Assembly: GCA_023101725.1 (NCBI GenBank)
Contig: JALJCO010010527.1
Location: 1 to 64,000, forward strand
Length of the DNA stretch: 64,000 bases
Reading direction: 5' to 3'
Source of the DNA: Atherinomorus stipes
Taxonomy: Eukaryota > Chordata > Actinopteri > Atheriniformes > Atherinidae
Positions 54,301-64,000 of this stretch are shown here, in pieces (within the stretch, counting starts at the first letter, position 1; every line of letters starts with the position of its first letter). The notes under the pieces were generated by a model. The model made no database searches. It worked only from the letters and a program-made list of their open reading frames with translations, and had not been told where the DNA came from. The translations under genes were made by a program, and so were the position numbers.

Positions 54301-56556
54301 ATGGTGGTAGCCTATCAGATTCTAGCTTCTGTATTACATGATGGTGGTAGCCTATCAGATTCTAGCTTCTGTGTCACATGATGGTGGTAGCCTATCAGAT
54401 TCTAGCTTCTGTATTACATGATGGTGGTAGCCTATCAGATTCTAGCTTATGATGGTGGTAGCCTATCAGATTCTAGCTTCTGTGTCACATGATTGTGGTA
54501 GCCTATCAGATTCTAGCTTCTGTGTAACATGATGGTGGTAGCCTATCAGATTCTAGCTTCTGTGTGACATGATGGTGGTAGCCTATCAGATTCTAGCTTC
54601 TGTATCACATGATGGTGGTAGCCTATCAGATTCTAGCTTCTGTGTCACATGATGGTGGTAGCCTATCAGATTCTAGCTTCTGTATCACATGATGGTGGTA
54701 GCCTATCAGATTCTAGCTTCTGTATCACATGATGGTGGTAGCCTATCAGATTCTAGTTTCTGTGTCACATGATGGTGGTAGCCTATCAGATTCTAGCTTC
54801 TGTGTCACATGATGGTGGTAGCCTATCAGATTCTAGCATTTGTATCACATGACGGTGGTAGCCTATCAGATTCTAGCTTCTGTATTACATGATGGTGGTA
54901 GCCTATCAGATTCTAGCTTCTGTGTCACATGATGGTGGTAGCCTATCAGATTCTAGCTTCTGTATCACATGATGGTGGTAGCCTATCAGATTCTAGCTTC
55001 TGTGTCACATGATGGTGGTAGCCTATCAGATTCTAGCTTCTGTATTACATGATGGTGGTAGCCGATCAGATTCTTGTTTCTGTGTCACATGATGGTGGTA
55101 GCCTATCAGATTCTAGCCTCTGTGTCACATGATGGTGGTAGCCTATCAGATTCTAGCTTCTGTATCACATGATGGTGGTAGCCTATCAGATTCTAGCTTC
55201 TGTGTCACATGATGGTGGTAGCCTATCAGATTCTAGCTTCTGTGTCACATGATGGTGGTAGCCTATCAGATTCTAGCTTCTGTGTCACATGATGGTGGTA
55301 GCCTATCAGATTCTAGGTTCTGTATCACATAATGGTGGTGGGAGCCTATCAGATTCTAGCTTCTGTACCACATGATGGTGGTAGCCTATCAGATTCTAGC
55401 TTCTGTGTCACATGATGGTGGTAGCCTATCAGATTCTAGCTTCTGTATTACATGATGGTGGTAGCCTATCAGATTCTAGCTTCTGTGTCACATGATGGTG
55501 GTAGCCTATCAGATTCTAGCTTCTGTATCACATGATAGTGGTAGCCTATCAGATTCTAGCTTCTGTATCACATGATGGTGGTAGCCTATCAGATTCTAGC
55601 TTCTGTGTCACATGATGGTGGTAGCCTATCAGATTCTAGCTTCTGGATTACATGATGGTGGTAGCCTATCAGATTCTAACTTCTGTGTCACATGATGGTG
55701 GTAGCCTATCAGATTCTAGCTTCTGTATTACATGATGGTGGTAGCCTATCAGATTCTAGCTTCTGTATCACATGATGGTGGTAGCCTATCAGATTCTAGC
55801 TTCTGTATTACATGATGGTGGTAGCCTATCAGATTCTAGCTTCTGTATCACATGATGGTGGTAGCCTATCAGATTCTAGCTTCTGTATCACATGATGGTG
55901 GTAGCCTATCAGATTCTAGCTTCTGTGTCACATGATGGTGGTAGCCTATCAGATTCTAGCTTCTGTATCACATGATGGTGGTAGCCTATCAGATTCTAGC
56001 TTCTGTATCACATGATGGTGGTAGCCTATCAGATTCTAGCTTCTGTATCACATGATGGTGGTAGCCTATCAGATTCTAGCTTCTGTGTCACATGATGGTG
56101 GTAGCCTATCAGATTCTAGCTTTTGTATCACATGATGGTGGTAGCCTATCAGATTCTAGCTTCTGTATCACATGATGGTGGTAGCCTATCAGATTCTAGC
56201 TTCTGTGTCACATGATGGTGGTAGCCTATCAGATTCTAGCTTCTGTATCACATGATGGTGGTAGCCTATCAGATTCTAGCTTCTGTGTCACATGATGGTG
56301 GTAGCCTATCAGATTCTAGCTTCTGTGTCACATGATGGTGGTAGCCTATCAGATTCTAGGTTCTGTATCACATGATGGTGGTGGGAGCCTATCAGATTCT
56401 AGCTTCTGTATCACATGATGGTGGTAGCCTATCAGATTCTAGCTTCTGTGTCACATGATGGTGGTAGCCTATCAGATTCTAGCTTCTGTATGACATGATG
56501 GTGGTAGCCTATCAGATTCTAGCTTCTGGATGACATGATGGTGGTATCCTATCAGA
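51395..56556 (+). repeat. 40-bp minisatellite array (about 129 units, 5.2 kb)
   Basis: The unit is AGATTCTAGCTTCTGTGTCA followed by CATGATGGTGGTAGCCTATC. Variants at fixed positions include GTATTAC, GTATCAC, TTTTGTATTACGTG, AGCATTTG and GTGGGAGCC (+3 bases). One unit at about 54447 lacks nine bases. Variant order repeats at two larger periods (240 bp near 51.54-52.00 kb and 2154 bp between about 52.32-53.36 and 54.48-55.51 kb). The unit contains TAG, so no frame is open. No spacers, so not CRISPR. Confidence 0.97.
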
Positions 56557-57196
56557 TTGTCCACTTTTGTCACAGACAGAAGAGATCTTCATGAAATAAA
56601 TGTCCGCAATCTTCTTATTCACTTATTACCACAATTAAAGTTATCCAATGCTGTTCCAACAACCAGGAATGTGACGTCCTTCCAGATTTCCTCCATGTTG
56701 TTAAGAAAAAAAGTCCCATTCTCATCTGTTCTTATTATGTACAGAAACACTTCCCAGGCAATAGTGGACGGTCTAGTTGTGGCGTTTAGCCGGATTCGTC
56801 TATGTTTTTTTTTTTTGTTTTTTTTTATGTTTATTTCATTATTACCTTCTTTAACAATGCCCTGGAAAATAGAAAATGAGCTCGCTGCAGTTCCCCCATC
56901 CCCCGCATCTCCTTAACTTGTGCGAGCGATTAAAGATCCCGACAAATTGAAATGAAATTAACGAACAATGAATGCTCGAGCAGCTGCAATAAACATGGAG
57001 CAACTTGAAACAGTCGGCCTGTAATCAAACCAGTGTAGCAAATGTAGGCCTAATAATAATAATAGGCCTAAGATAGGCTATTTTTCCCACTGTCCCACTG
57101 TTTATTTAAAGTTCGAATATTAATTTTCACGTTCGAATCTTGGATTTTTATTTATATTCGAACATATATTCGAATTTAGAATATTCGTTGACAGCC
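56557..57196. mobile_element. hAT-type MITE-like right portion
   Basis: The segment ends with repeated TTCGAAT/ATTCGAA motifs and GAATATTCGTTGACAGCCCTA, a typical right end of a fish hAT-type MITE (TAGGGCTGTCAACGAATATTC when inverted). Its left end is not seen, possibly replaced by the minisatellite. The 119-codon frame at 56557-56916 has no recognisable motif. Confidence 0.4.
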
Positions 57197-58048
57197 CTAG
57201 TGTCGATTCAGATTCTTATGGTTTTGAATCGATTATTTTTGATCCGTCCGATCCAATCCGATTTCGATTGGATCTTGATTCGATCTCAATTTGGTTTGCT
57301 GGTATTGAAAATTTTTTTTTGCCTTTACCCGAATTCCATAACTCTGTAGTTATGCAACATATTAATTCTAGTATTATTTTAATTTTCTAGAACAAATGAA
57401 TGAAGTAATGTAGTTAATGGTGGCTGTAAAGACCAAACCAAACAAACCCTCTCCCCAGATACAGTCATCCACAAAATTATTCACACCCTCCAATTTAAAA
57501 AAAGACTACATTCACAACAGGAAACAAATAATAAAAATCCACAAAATTATGATTCAGTGAGGCAAAATACACAGTTAGTCAGCATTTAAAATTTAAAACG
57601 ACTAGCGACTAACCCGCTAGCTCGATGCTAGCTATTAATGGAAAATGCCTTTCACATGCTAACGGGATTAGCATCTACGTTGTAACTTCAAAGATAACAT
57701 ACAAAATAGAAAGTATCAATTTCACCTCGATCATGAACATTACCTGCATCTATTAAAGTACTTACAGATTTTTCCTCTGTTTAAACTGAATTTTTAGAAA
57801 TTATTTGTACCAGCCCCACTTAGTCTTCTTCTGGCACTGCACTAGCTTTGGTAGTCCTACACTCTGTCCAGCTCACTATCTCCCCCTAGCGGAGCGGCTG
57901 AGCCACTGCACTTAACCGTGCAGAACATTAAATGGTAATTTTTAAAAAAAGATAAGAAAAATCGATCTTTGGACATATGAATCGATCTTTGGAAATTAAT
58001 ATGAGAATCGATTCAGAATCGGAAAACCGATTTTTTTAACACAGCCCT
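57197..58048. mobile_element. hAT-like MITE rich in ATCGATT motifs
   Basis: The left part has GTGTCGATTCAGATTC and TTTTGAATCGATTATTTTTG. The right part has AATCGATTCAGAATCGG and ends AACACAGCCCTAG. Mirrored AATCGATT motifs and the CCCTA end suggest an imperfect inverted-repeat element about 850 bp long. Target duplications are not clear. GCTAGC-rich sequence at 57600-57660 lies inside. Confidence 0.4.
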
Positions 58049-58049
58049 A

Positions 58050-58393
58050 GATCAGAGGGTGTGTTCCAACTTCAGGGGGCTCACACTTCTCAGCCTCCCT
58101 GGTAAAGTCTATTCAGGGGTCCTGGAGAGGAGGGTCCGTCGGATAGTCAAACTTCAGATTGAGGAGGAGCAGTGTGGTTTTCATCCAGGTCGTGGAACAG
58201 TGGACCAGCTCTACACCCTCTTCAGGATCCTGGAGGGGGCATGGGAGTTCTCCAACCAGTCTACATGTGCTTTGTGGACTTGGAGAAGGCGTTCGATCGT
58301 GTCCACCGGGGATTCCTGTGATTCCTTTATAGACAGGATTTCTAGGCGCAGCCGAGGTGTTGAGGGGATCCAGTTTGGTGGCCTCAGGATCAG
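58050..58393 (+). pseudogene. Rex3-like (RTE) reverse transcriptase, left piece
   Basis: The plus strand reads CSNFRGLTLLSLPGKVYSGV, EEEQCGFHPGRGTVDQLYTL, then in another frame QPVYMCFVDLEKAFDRVHRG, followed by a jump to DRISRRSRGVEGIQFGGLRI. The order matches RTE-clade reverse transcriptases, with DLEKAFDRV holding the first catalytic Asp. The segment between RVHRG and DRISRRS, normally about 50-60 residues, is deleted. It is cut at CAG by Harbinger copy B3 and resumes at 59902. Confidence 0.8.
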
Positions 58394-59161
58394 GGGTCTC
58401 ATTTATAAACGTTGCGTACGCACAAAATGGGGCCTGAAATTGGCGTACGCCAGTTTTCACGCAAAAGTTGGGATTTATAAAAAGCAAACTTGACGGGAAA
58501 ATGTGTGTCTCTCACGTGAACACTGACCCATGCGTACGCAGGTTTTGGAGACTGGGGAAACTGGCGACACAGATGGTAATGTGGGGAACTGAAACCACAG
58601 TGCATCATGATTCCCCTGCTGGCAGCGCGGGGTCCTGTCACCTCCATCTAAGTGATATTGTGCCCAGGCTGTTCGACTGTCAATTCCTTGTATGGCAGAT
58701 TGGTTAATGCTCATGACTTTTACACAGGAGACCTGAGTTCGAAACCCGTATGGGTTCTCGCTTTGTCCTATCACACTCAAACGTTTATTTCCCCTTCATA
58801 TCAAATTTCAATCATATTGGCTTTATAGGATTCAAACCAGCAGCGTTATTTATGCTGCAGGTGAGCTGAAATTAGCCTATAAGAACCTTTCAAACAAATA
58901 AAAAGGTCCATAAGCAAACTTATGTGTCAAATTTACTTCTCATCAAAGTTTTCTCACCATCATCTTCATCTACCAATGATCATCATGGTGATTATACACC
59001 ACATTGATACATAGAATCTGACAAGGTGCTGCAGTCAGACTGATGGATGTATAAACAAATTAATACTGGGGGGGGGGGACACTAATGCTGCATCGGTGCT
59101 GCTGGAGGACCTACAGATGGGAAAATTAGAAGGGAGTGCGTTTTCAGTATTTCCTGGCCCA

Positions 59162-59207
<46 letters not shown>

Positions 59208-59898
59208 CCAGCTAAAAATCACATTTACTTTTGCAGCGCTTTTGTCTATGAACTGGACCCAGATACCCGACCACTGAAACCGTGCCCACCCCGACGCATC
59301 AGCAGCTGCTGACCGCAGCGCGCTCCGTGATGGAGCCATCAACCTCAGCAAACACTGGCGGAGGTGTTTACGGGAGGGGGGGGCACGGGAGGGGGAATCG
59401 CGCTGCACCACAGCAAACAGGTGTTCTGTGTTCTGCACACAGTCGCTCTAACACAGCGTTTCCTCCACAGCGACTTCTGGAACAGACTCTGTTACATCAT
59501 CACCCACAACAACCTGCTGCATCAGCAGACTTACGTTTATCTGTGATTCCTATGACGCCCAAATTAAAGGCTTCACTTCACCAACAAGCACCTCCACTTC
59601 CGTCTCCGCAAAATTACGTTAAAATCTCTTTTCGATAGCCACGATTCAGTTTTAAATGCCTCAGATCAGCTGGCTCATTTATATGCAGAAACATCCATGA
59701 GGTGCTTTGCATTGACCATCTATGGTAGAAAGTGGGCGTGTAGGAGGCGGAATATGAGCCAAATTCACCTGTGCAAACTTCCAGGAAGAGTGTGATTAGA
59801 TGAATCTGTGCGTACGCACAGTTTTATAAATCTGAATATTTTTCGGTGTACGTACACTTTTAGTAAAGATCCTACGCAAAGTTTTATAAATGAGACCC
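58394..59898 (-). mobile_element. Harbinger-type element, family B, copy B3 (1505 bp) inside the Rex3 RT
   Basis: Ends GGGTCTCATTTATAAACG and the inverted TTTATAAATGAGACCC are flanked by CAG (58391-58393 and 59899-59901). Deleting the element plus one CAG restores the RT frame across GGLRIR to SLLFADD. GCGTACGC motifs sit at 58416, 58443 and 58533 and at about 59808. The minus strand carries Myb-like AETEVEVLVGEVKP near 59600 and QNTEHLFAVVQRD near 59430, as in B2. A (GAT)n run at 59163-59207 expanded inside it. No transposase is seen. Confidence 0.85.
58689..58756 (+). other. tRNA-like pol III promoter module inside family B
   Basis: TGGCAGATTGGTTAATGCTC (A-box-like), CATGACTTTTACACAGGAGA and CCTGAGTTCGAAACCC (B-box-like) have tRNA-like order and spacing. 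The same module is on the minus strand of B2 at about 46.95-47.01 kb. The order recalls a Lys-type tRNA (TTT in the anticodon region), but the acceptor stem does not pair, so it is not called a tRNA gene. It may be an ancient SINE captured by the family ancestor. Confidence 0.45.
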
Positions 59899-59901
59899 CA
59901 G

Positions 59902-60700
59902 GTCTCTGCTGTTTGCAGATGATGTGGTTCTGTTGGCGTCATCGGGCCGTGATCTCCGGCTCTCGCTGGAGCGATTTGCAGCCGAGTGTGACGCAGCCGG
60001 GATGAAAATCAGCACCTCCAAATCTGAGACCATGGTCCTCGCCCGGAAAAGGGGGGAGTGTTCCTCTCCGGGTCGGGAGTGAGGTCCTGCCCCAGGTGGA
60101 GGAGTTCAGGTATCTCTGGTCTTGCTCACGAGTGAGGGAAGGATGGGGCGGGAGATGGACAGACGGATCGGTGCGGCGTCTGCAGTGATGAAGACTCTGC
60201 ATCGGTCCGTCGTGGTGAAGAAGGAGCTGAAGAAGGAGAAGCTCTGGATTTACCGTCCATCTACGTTCCTACCCTCACCTATGGCCATGAGCTGTGGGTC
60301 ATGACCGAAAGAACCAGATCGTGGGTACAAGCGGCTGAAATGAGTTTCCTCTGCAGGGGATGGGGATGGGGTCTCCCTTAGAGATGGGGGGAGGCGCTCG
60401 GTCATCCGGGAGGGACTCAAAGTAGAGCCGCTGCTCCTCCGTATAGAGAGGAGCCAGATGAGCAGGCTCGGGAATCTGGTCAGGATGCCTCCCTGGTGAT
60501 CCAGGCACGTCCCACCGGGACCAGACCCCGGGGGAGACCCAGGACACGCTGGAGGGACTACATCTCCCGGCTGGCCTGGGAACAACTTGGGATCCCCCCA
60601 GATGAGCTGGCAGCCGTGGCCGGGGTGAGGGAAGTCTGGGCTTCCCTTCTTAGGCAGCTGCCCCCGCGACCCGATCCCGGATAAGCGGAAGAAGACGGTA
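59902..60700 (+). pseudogene. Rex3-like (RTE) reverse transcriptase, right piece and 3' end
   Basis: It resumes with SLLFADDVVLLASSGRDLRL (catalytic FADD), AGMKISTSKSETMVLARKRG, RMGREMDRRIGAASAVMKTL then VVVKKELK, LTYGHELWVMTERTRS, and ends RPRGRPRTRWRDYISRLAWE and VREVWASLLRQLPPRPDPG. The nucleotide 3' end GATCCCGGATAAGCGGAAGA is the usual Rex3 ending, normally followed by short tetranucleotide repeats. Several frameshifts are present. Tc1-like sequence begins directly after. Confidence 0.85.
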
Positions 60701-61475
60701 TGGTGCAGTGATTAAAAAGGTTTCACATCACCAAGGTGTCAGACTAGAAGCATTGCATGATGGGTAAAAGCAAAGAGCTGTCTAAAGACCTACGCAACCT
60801 TCTTATTGCAAACACACTGAAGGCATTGGTTCCAGGTGCATTTCTAAACTTCTGAAAGTTCCCGTGAGCACCATTGGGACCATCATCCGGAAGTGGAAAG
60901 AACACGGCATGGTCATAAAGCGGCCACGGCCAGATGCTCCTCACAAGATTTCAGACAGAGGAGTCAGAACAATCATCAGAAAGGTTCTCCAACAGCCCAG
61001 GACCACTCGTGGAGAGCTTCAGAAAGACCTGGAACCAGCAGCTACAGTTGTTTCAGAGAAAACAAGAAGTATGCACTCAACCGCCATGGCCTTCATGCAC
61101 GCACACCACGCAAGACTCCATTTCTGAAGAAGAAGCAGGTTGATGCTGGTTTGAAGTTTGCAACACAACATCTGGACAAACCCATGACATTCTGGAGAAC
61201 ATAGTCTGGTCAGATGAGACCAGAACTGAACTCTGCACACGTCATAAGACAACATGTTTGGAGGAGAAACGGCACCAAAAACACCATAGCAACAGTAAAG
61301 TTTGGAGGTGGGAGCATCATGGTGGGGGCTGTTTTTCAGCATGTGGTACTGGCGGACTTCATATGATTGAAGGAAGAATGAATGGAGGAAAGTAGAGAGA
61401 CATTCTGGACCAGAATCTGCTGAAGATGAAAAGAGGCTGGATCTTTCAGCAAGACGACCGTCCCACCACACAGCC
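60701..61475 (+). pseudogene. Tc1-like transposase, 5' part
   Basis: From an ATG at 60759 the frame reads MGKSKELSKDLRNLLIANTL. Downstream frames give VSTIGTIIRKWKEHGMVIKR, DRGVRTIIRKVLQQPRTTRG, then KTPFLKKKQVDAGLKFATQH, GGGSIMVGAVFQHVVL and IFQQDDR at the second catalytic Asp. This is a different Tc1 lineage from the element at 49-51 kb. Many frameshifts exist. The frame is broken just after the second Asp by a minisatellite. Confidence 0.8.
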
Positions 61476-63735
61476 AAGAAACACTCACCTGCTTTAAGAA
61501 AAAGAAGAAAAAGGTGTAGAAGGGAAGAAACACTCACCTAAGAAGAAGATAAAGCTGCTAGAACGGACCAGAAACGCTCACCTTCTTTAAGAAGAAGAAG
61601 ATAAAGCTGCTAGAACGGACCAAAACCGCTAACCTGCTTTAAGAAGAAGAAGATAAAGCTGCTAGAACGGACCAGAAACACTCACCTGCTTTAAGAAGAA
61701 GATAAAGCTGCTAGAACGGACCAGAAACACTCACCTGCTTTAAGAAGAAGATAAAGCTGCTAGAACGGACCAGAAACACTCACCTGCTTTAAGAAGAAGA
61801 AGATAAAGCTGCTAGAACGGACCAGAAACACTCACCTGCTTTAAGAAGAAGATAAAGCTGCTAGAACTGACCAGAAACGCTCACCTGCTTTAAGAAGAAG
61901 AAGATAAAGCTGCTAGAACGGACCAGAAACGCTCACCTGCTTTAAGAAGAAGATAAAGCTGCTAGAACGGACCAGAAACGCTCACCTGCTTTAAGAAGAA
62001 GAAGATAAAGCTGCTAGAACGGACCAGAAACGCTCACCTGCTTTAAGAAGAAGAAAAAGCTGCTAGTACGGACCAGAAACACTCACCTGCTTTAAGAAGA
62101 AGATAAAGCTGCTAGAACGGACCAGAAACACTCACCTGCTTTAAGAAGAAGATAAAGCTGCTAGAACGGACCAGAAACACTCACCTGCTTTAAGAAGAAG
62201 ATAAAGCTGCTAGAACGGACCAGAAACGCTCACCTGCTTTAAGAAGAAGAAGATAAAGCTGCTAGAACGGACCAGAAACGCTCACCTGCTTTAAGAAGAA
62301 GATAAAGCTGCTAGTACGGACCAGAAACACTCACCTGCTTTAAGAAGAAGATAAAGCTGCTAGAACGGACCAGAAACGCTCACCTTCTTTAAGAAGAAGA
62401 AGATAAAGCTGCTAGAACGGACCAGAAACACTCACCTGCTTTAAGAAGAAGAAGATAAAGCTGCTAGAACGGACCAGAAACACTCACCTGCTTTAAGAAG
62501 AAGATAAAGCTGCTAGAACGGACCAGAAACACTCACCTGCTTTAAGAAGAAGAAGATAAAGCTGCTAGAACGGACCAGAAACACTCACCTGCTTTAAGAA
62601 GAAGATAAAGCTGCTAGAACTGACCAGAAACGCTCACCTGCTTTAAGAAGAAGAAGATAAAGCTGCTAGAACGGACCAGAAACGCTCACCTGCTTTAAGA
62701 AGAAGATAAAGCTGCTAGAACGGACCAGAAACGCTCACCTGCTTTAAGAAGAAGAAGATAAAGCTGCTAGAACGGACCAGAAACGCTCACCTGCTTTAAG
62801 AAGAAGAAAAAGCTGCTAGTACGGACCAGAAACACTCACCTGCTTTAAGAAGAAGATAAAGCTGCTAGAACGGACCAGAAACACTCACCTGCTTTAAGAA
62901 GAAGATAAAGCTGCTAGAACGGACCAGAAACACTCACCTGCTTTAAGAAGAAGAAGATAAAGCTGCTAGAACGGACCAGAAACACTCACCTGCTTTAAGA
63001 AGAAGATAAAGCTGCTAGAACTGACCAGAAACGCTCACCTGCTTTAAGAAGAAGAAGATAAAGCTGCTAGAACGGACCAGAAACGCTCACCTGCTTTAAG
63101 AAGAAGATAAAACTGCTAGAACGGACCAGAAACGCTCACCTGCTTTAAGAAGAAGAAGATAAAGCTGCTAGAACGGACCAGAAACACTCACCTGCTTTAA
63201 GAAGAAGAAAAAGCTGCTAGTACGGACCAGAAACACTCACCTGCTTTAAGAAGAAGATAAAGCTGCTAGAACGGACCAGAAACACTCACCTGCTTTAAGA
63301 AGAAGATAAAGCTGCTAGAACGGACCAGAAACACTCACCTGCTTTAAGAAGAAGAAGATAAAGCTGCTAGAACGGACCAGAAACGCTCACCTGCTTTAAG
63401 AAGAAGATAAAGCTGCTAGAACGGACCAGAAACACTCACCTGCTTTAAGAAGAAGATAAAGCTGCTAGAACGGACCAGAAACGCTCACCTGCTTTAAGAA
63501 GAAGAAGATAAAGCTGCTAGAACGGACCAGAAACGCTCACCTGCTTTAAGAAGAAGAAGATAAAGCTGCTAGAACGGACCAGAAACACTCACCTGCTTTA
63601 AGAAGAAGATAAAGCTGCTAGTACGGACCAGAAACACTCACCTGCTTTAAGAAGAAGATAAAGCTGCTAGAACGGACCAGAAACACTCACCTGCTTTAAG
63701 AAGAAGAAGATAAAGCTGCTTGAACAGACCAGTCT
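61476..63735 (+). repeat. 49/52-bp minisatellite inside the Tc1-like transposase (about 45 units)
   Basis: The unit is GACCAGAAACACTCACCTGC, TTTAAGAAGAAGATAAAGCT, GCTAGAACG, with two or three AAG units giving 49 or 52 bp. The first, irregular unit overlaps the transposase region CAGCCAAGAAACACTCACC, and transposase coding resumes at 63736, so the array grew in place. Marker variants (CTGACC at 61867, 62620 and 63021; TACGG at 62067, 62820 and 63221) repeat as blocks. Confidence 0.95.
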
Positions 63736-64000
63736 ATCACCCCACTTGAAAATATTTGGAAAAAACTGAAGATTTAATTTCACAGAATACACTCCCAGAG
63801 CCTTGAAGATTTGAAGGCAGTTTGTGGAAGAATGGACCAAAATCACACTGAGCAACGTTTTCCACTGGTTTCTGCATACAGGAGGCGTCTGGAGGCTTGA
63901 ACCACCAACAAAGTGCAGAAACCTATGTATTTAATAAGTTTCAGTAAACATATTCAATACTTATTCCCTGTATCATTTCACGATATTACACATAACCTAA
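63736..64000 (+). pseudogene. Tc1-like transposase, C-terminal part and 3' flank (runs off the window)
   Basis: The plus strand reads ITPLENIWKKLKI then, after a stop, QSLEDLKAVCGRMDQNHTEQ and AYRRRLEA. ENxWxxLK carries the final Glu of the DDE triad and matches the expected continuation of the transposase left of the minisatellite. The following AATACTTATTCCCTGTATC is terminal-repeat-type sequence of this Tc1 lineage. The right terminus is outside the window. Confidence 0.75.

Noticed and set aside
56557..56916. 119-codon plus-strand frame after the 40-bp array
   Set aside because: It contains a poly-T-encoded Phe run and no domain; the surrounding DNA looks like MITE sequence.
59082..59438. 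118-codon frame with a long Ser run in copy B3
   Set aside because: The Ser run is a GAT trinucleotide expansion; only the short QNTEHLFAVVQRD part looks inherited from the transposon protein.

Overview
This window looks like teleost fish DNA from a repeat-dense, gene-poor region. The evidence is its mix of elements: L1-like, Rex1-like and Rex3-like (RTE) LINEs, Tc1-type transposons, tRNA-derived SINEs, Harbinger-type transposons with CAG target duplications, hAT-type MITEs, and long AT and tetranucleotide runs. I found no intact host gene. The only host-type coding sequence is a broken multi-exon pseudogene at 23.67-25.34 kb on the minus strand. All family names come from recognising motifs by eye, with no database search.

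Layout, 1-26 kb. A 2.2-kb G-rich, strand-asymmetric stretch leads into a LINE-like 3' tail (to 2.70 kb), then a 0.7-kb foldback. A minus-strand L1-like LINE (about 3.94-6.34 kb) is split by a 751-bp element flanked by TTAA. SINEs lie at 7.5-8.2 kb. Two Harbinger-type elements follow: family B (about 8.5-9.1 kb) and family C (9.15-10.63 kb). A THAP-domain element with 16-bp perfect inverted ends lies at 13.07-14.16 kb. A full-length L1-like LINE (14.52-20.64 kb, minus strand) has 16-bp target duplications. A second TTAA-flanked element lies at 21.55-22.17 kb, and the pseudogene at 23.67-25.34 kb.

Layout, 26-41 kb. A 41-bp minisatellite (26.09-34.99 kb) has been invaded by a solo-LTR-like element (ACAGC duplications, itself hit by Harbinger copy A1) and by Harbinger copies A2 and A3. 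A2 and A3 sit at the same position of the repeat unit. Next come an L1-like RT fragment split by a 1.9-kb element carrying a transposon-type ORF, a Rex1-like 3' piece and a 12-bp minisatellite.

Layout, 41-64 kb. A 3.1-kb element with 6-bp duplications is followed by Harbinger copies A4 and B2, which share a single CAG. A hAT MITE has perfect 8-bp duplications. A Tc1-like transposon sits inside a TA run. Rex3 pieces flank hAT-like MITEs and a 5.2-kb minisatellite of 40-bp units. Harbinger copy B3 interrupts the Rex3 reverse transcriptase. Last is a Tc1-like transposase split by a 2.2-kb minisatellite of 49/52-bp units, running off the window.

The most interesting structure is a set of three Harbinger-type families (A, B, C). 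Each keeps remnants of a Myb/SANT-like DNA-binding ORF, shows no visible DDE transposase, and uses CAG target duplications. Nested insertions with readable target duplications give a relative chronology, and three kilobase-scale minisatellites lie in or against transposon sequence.
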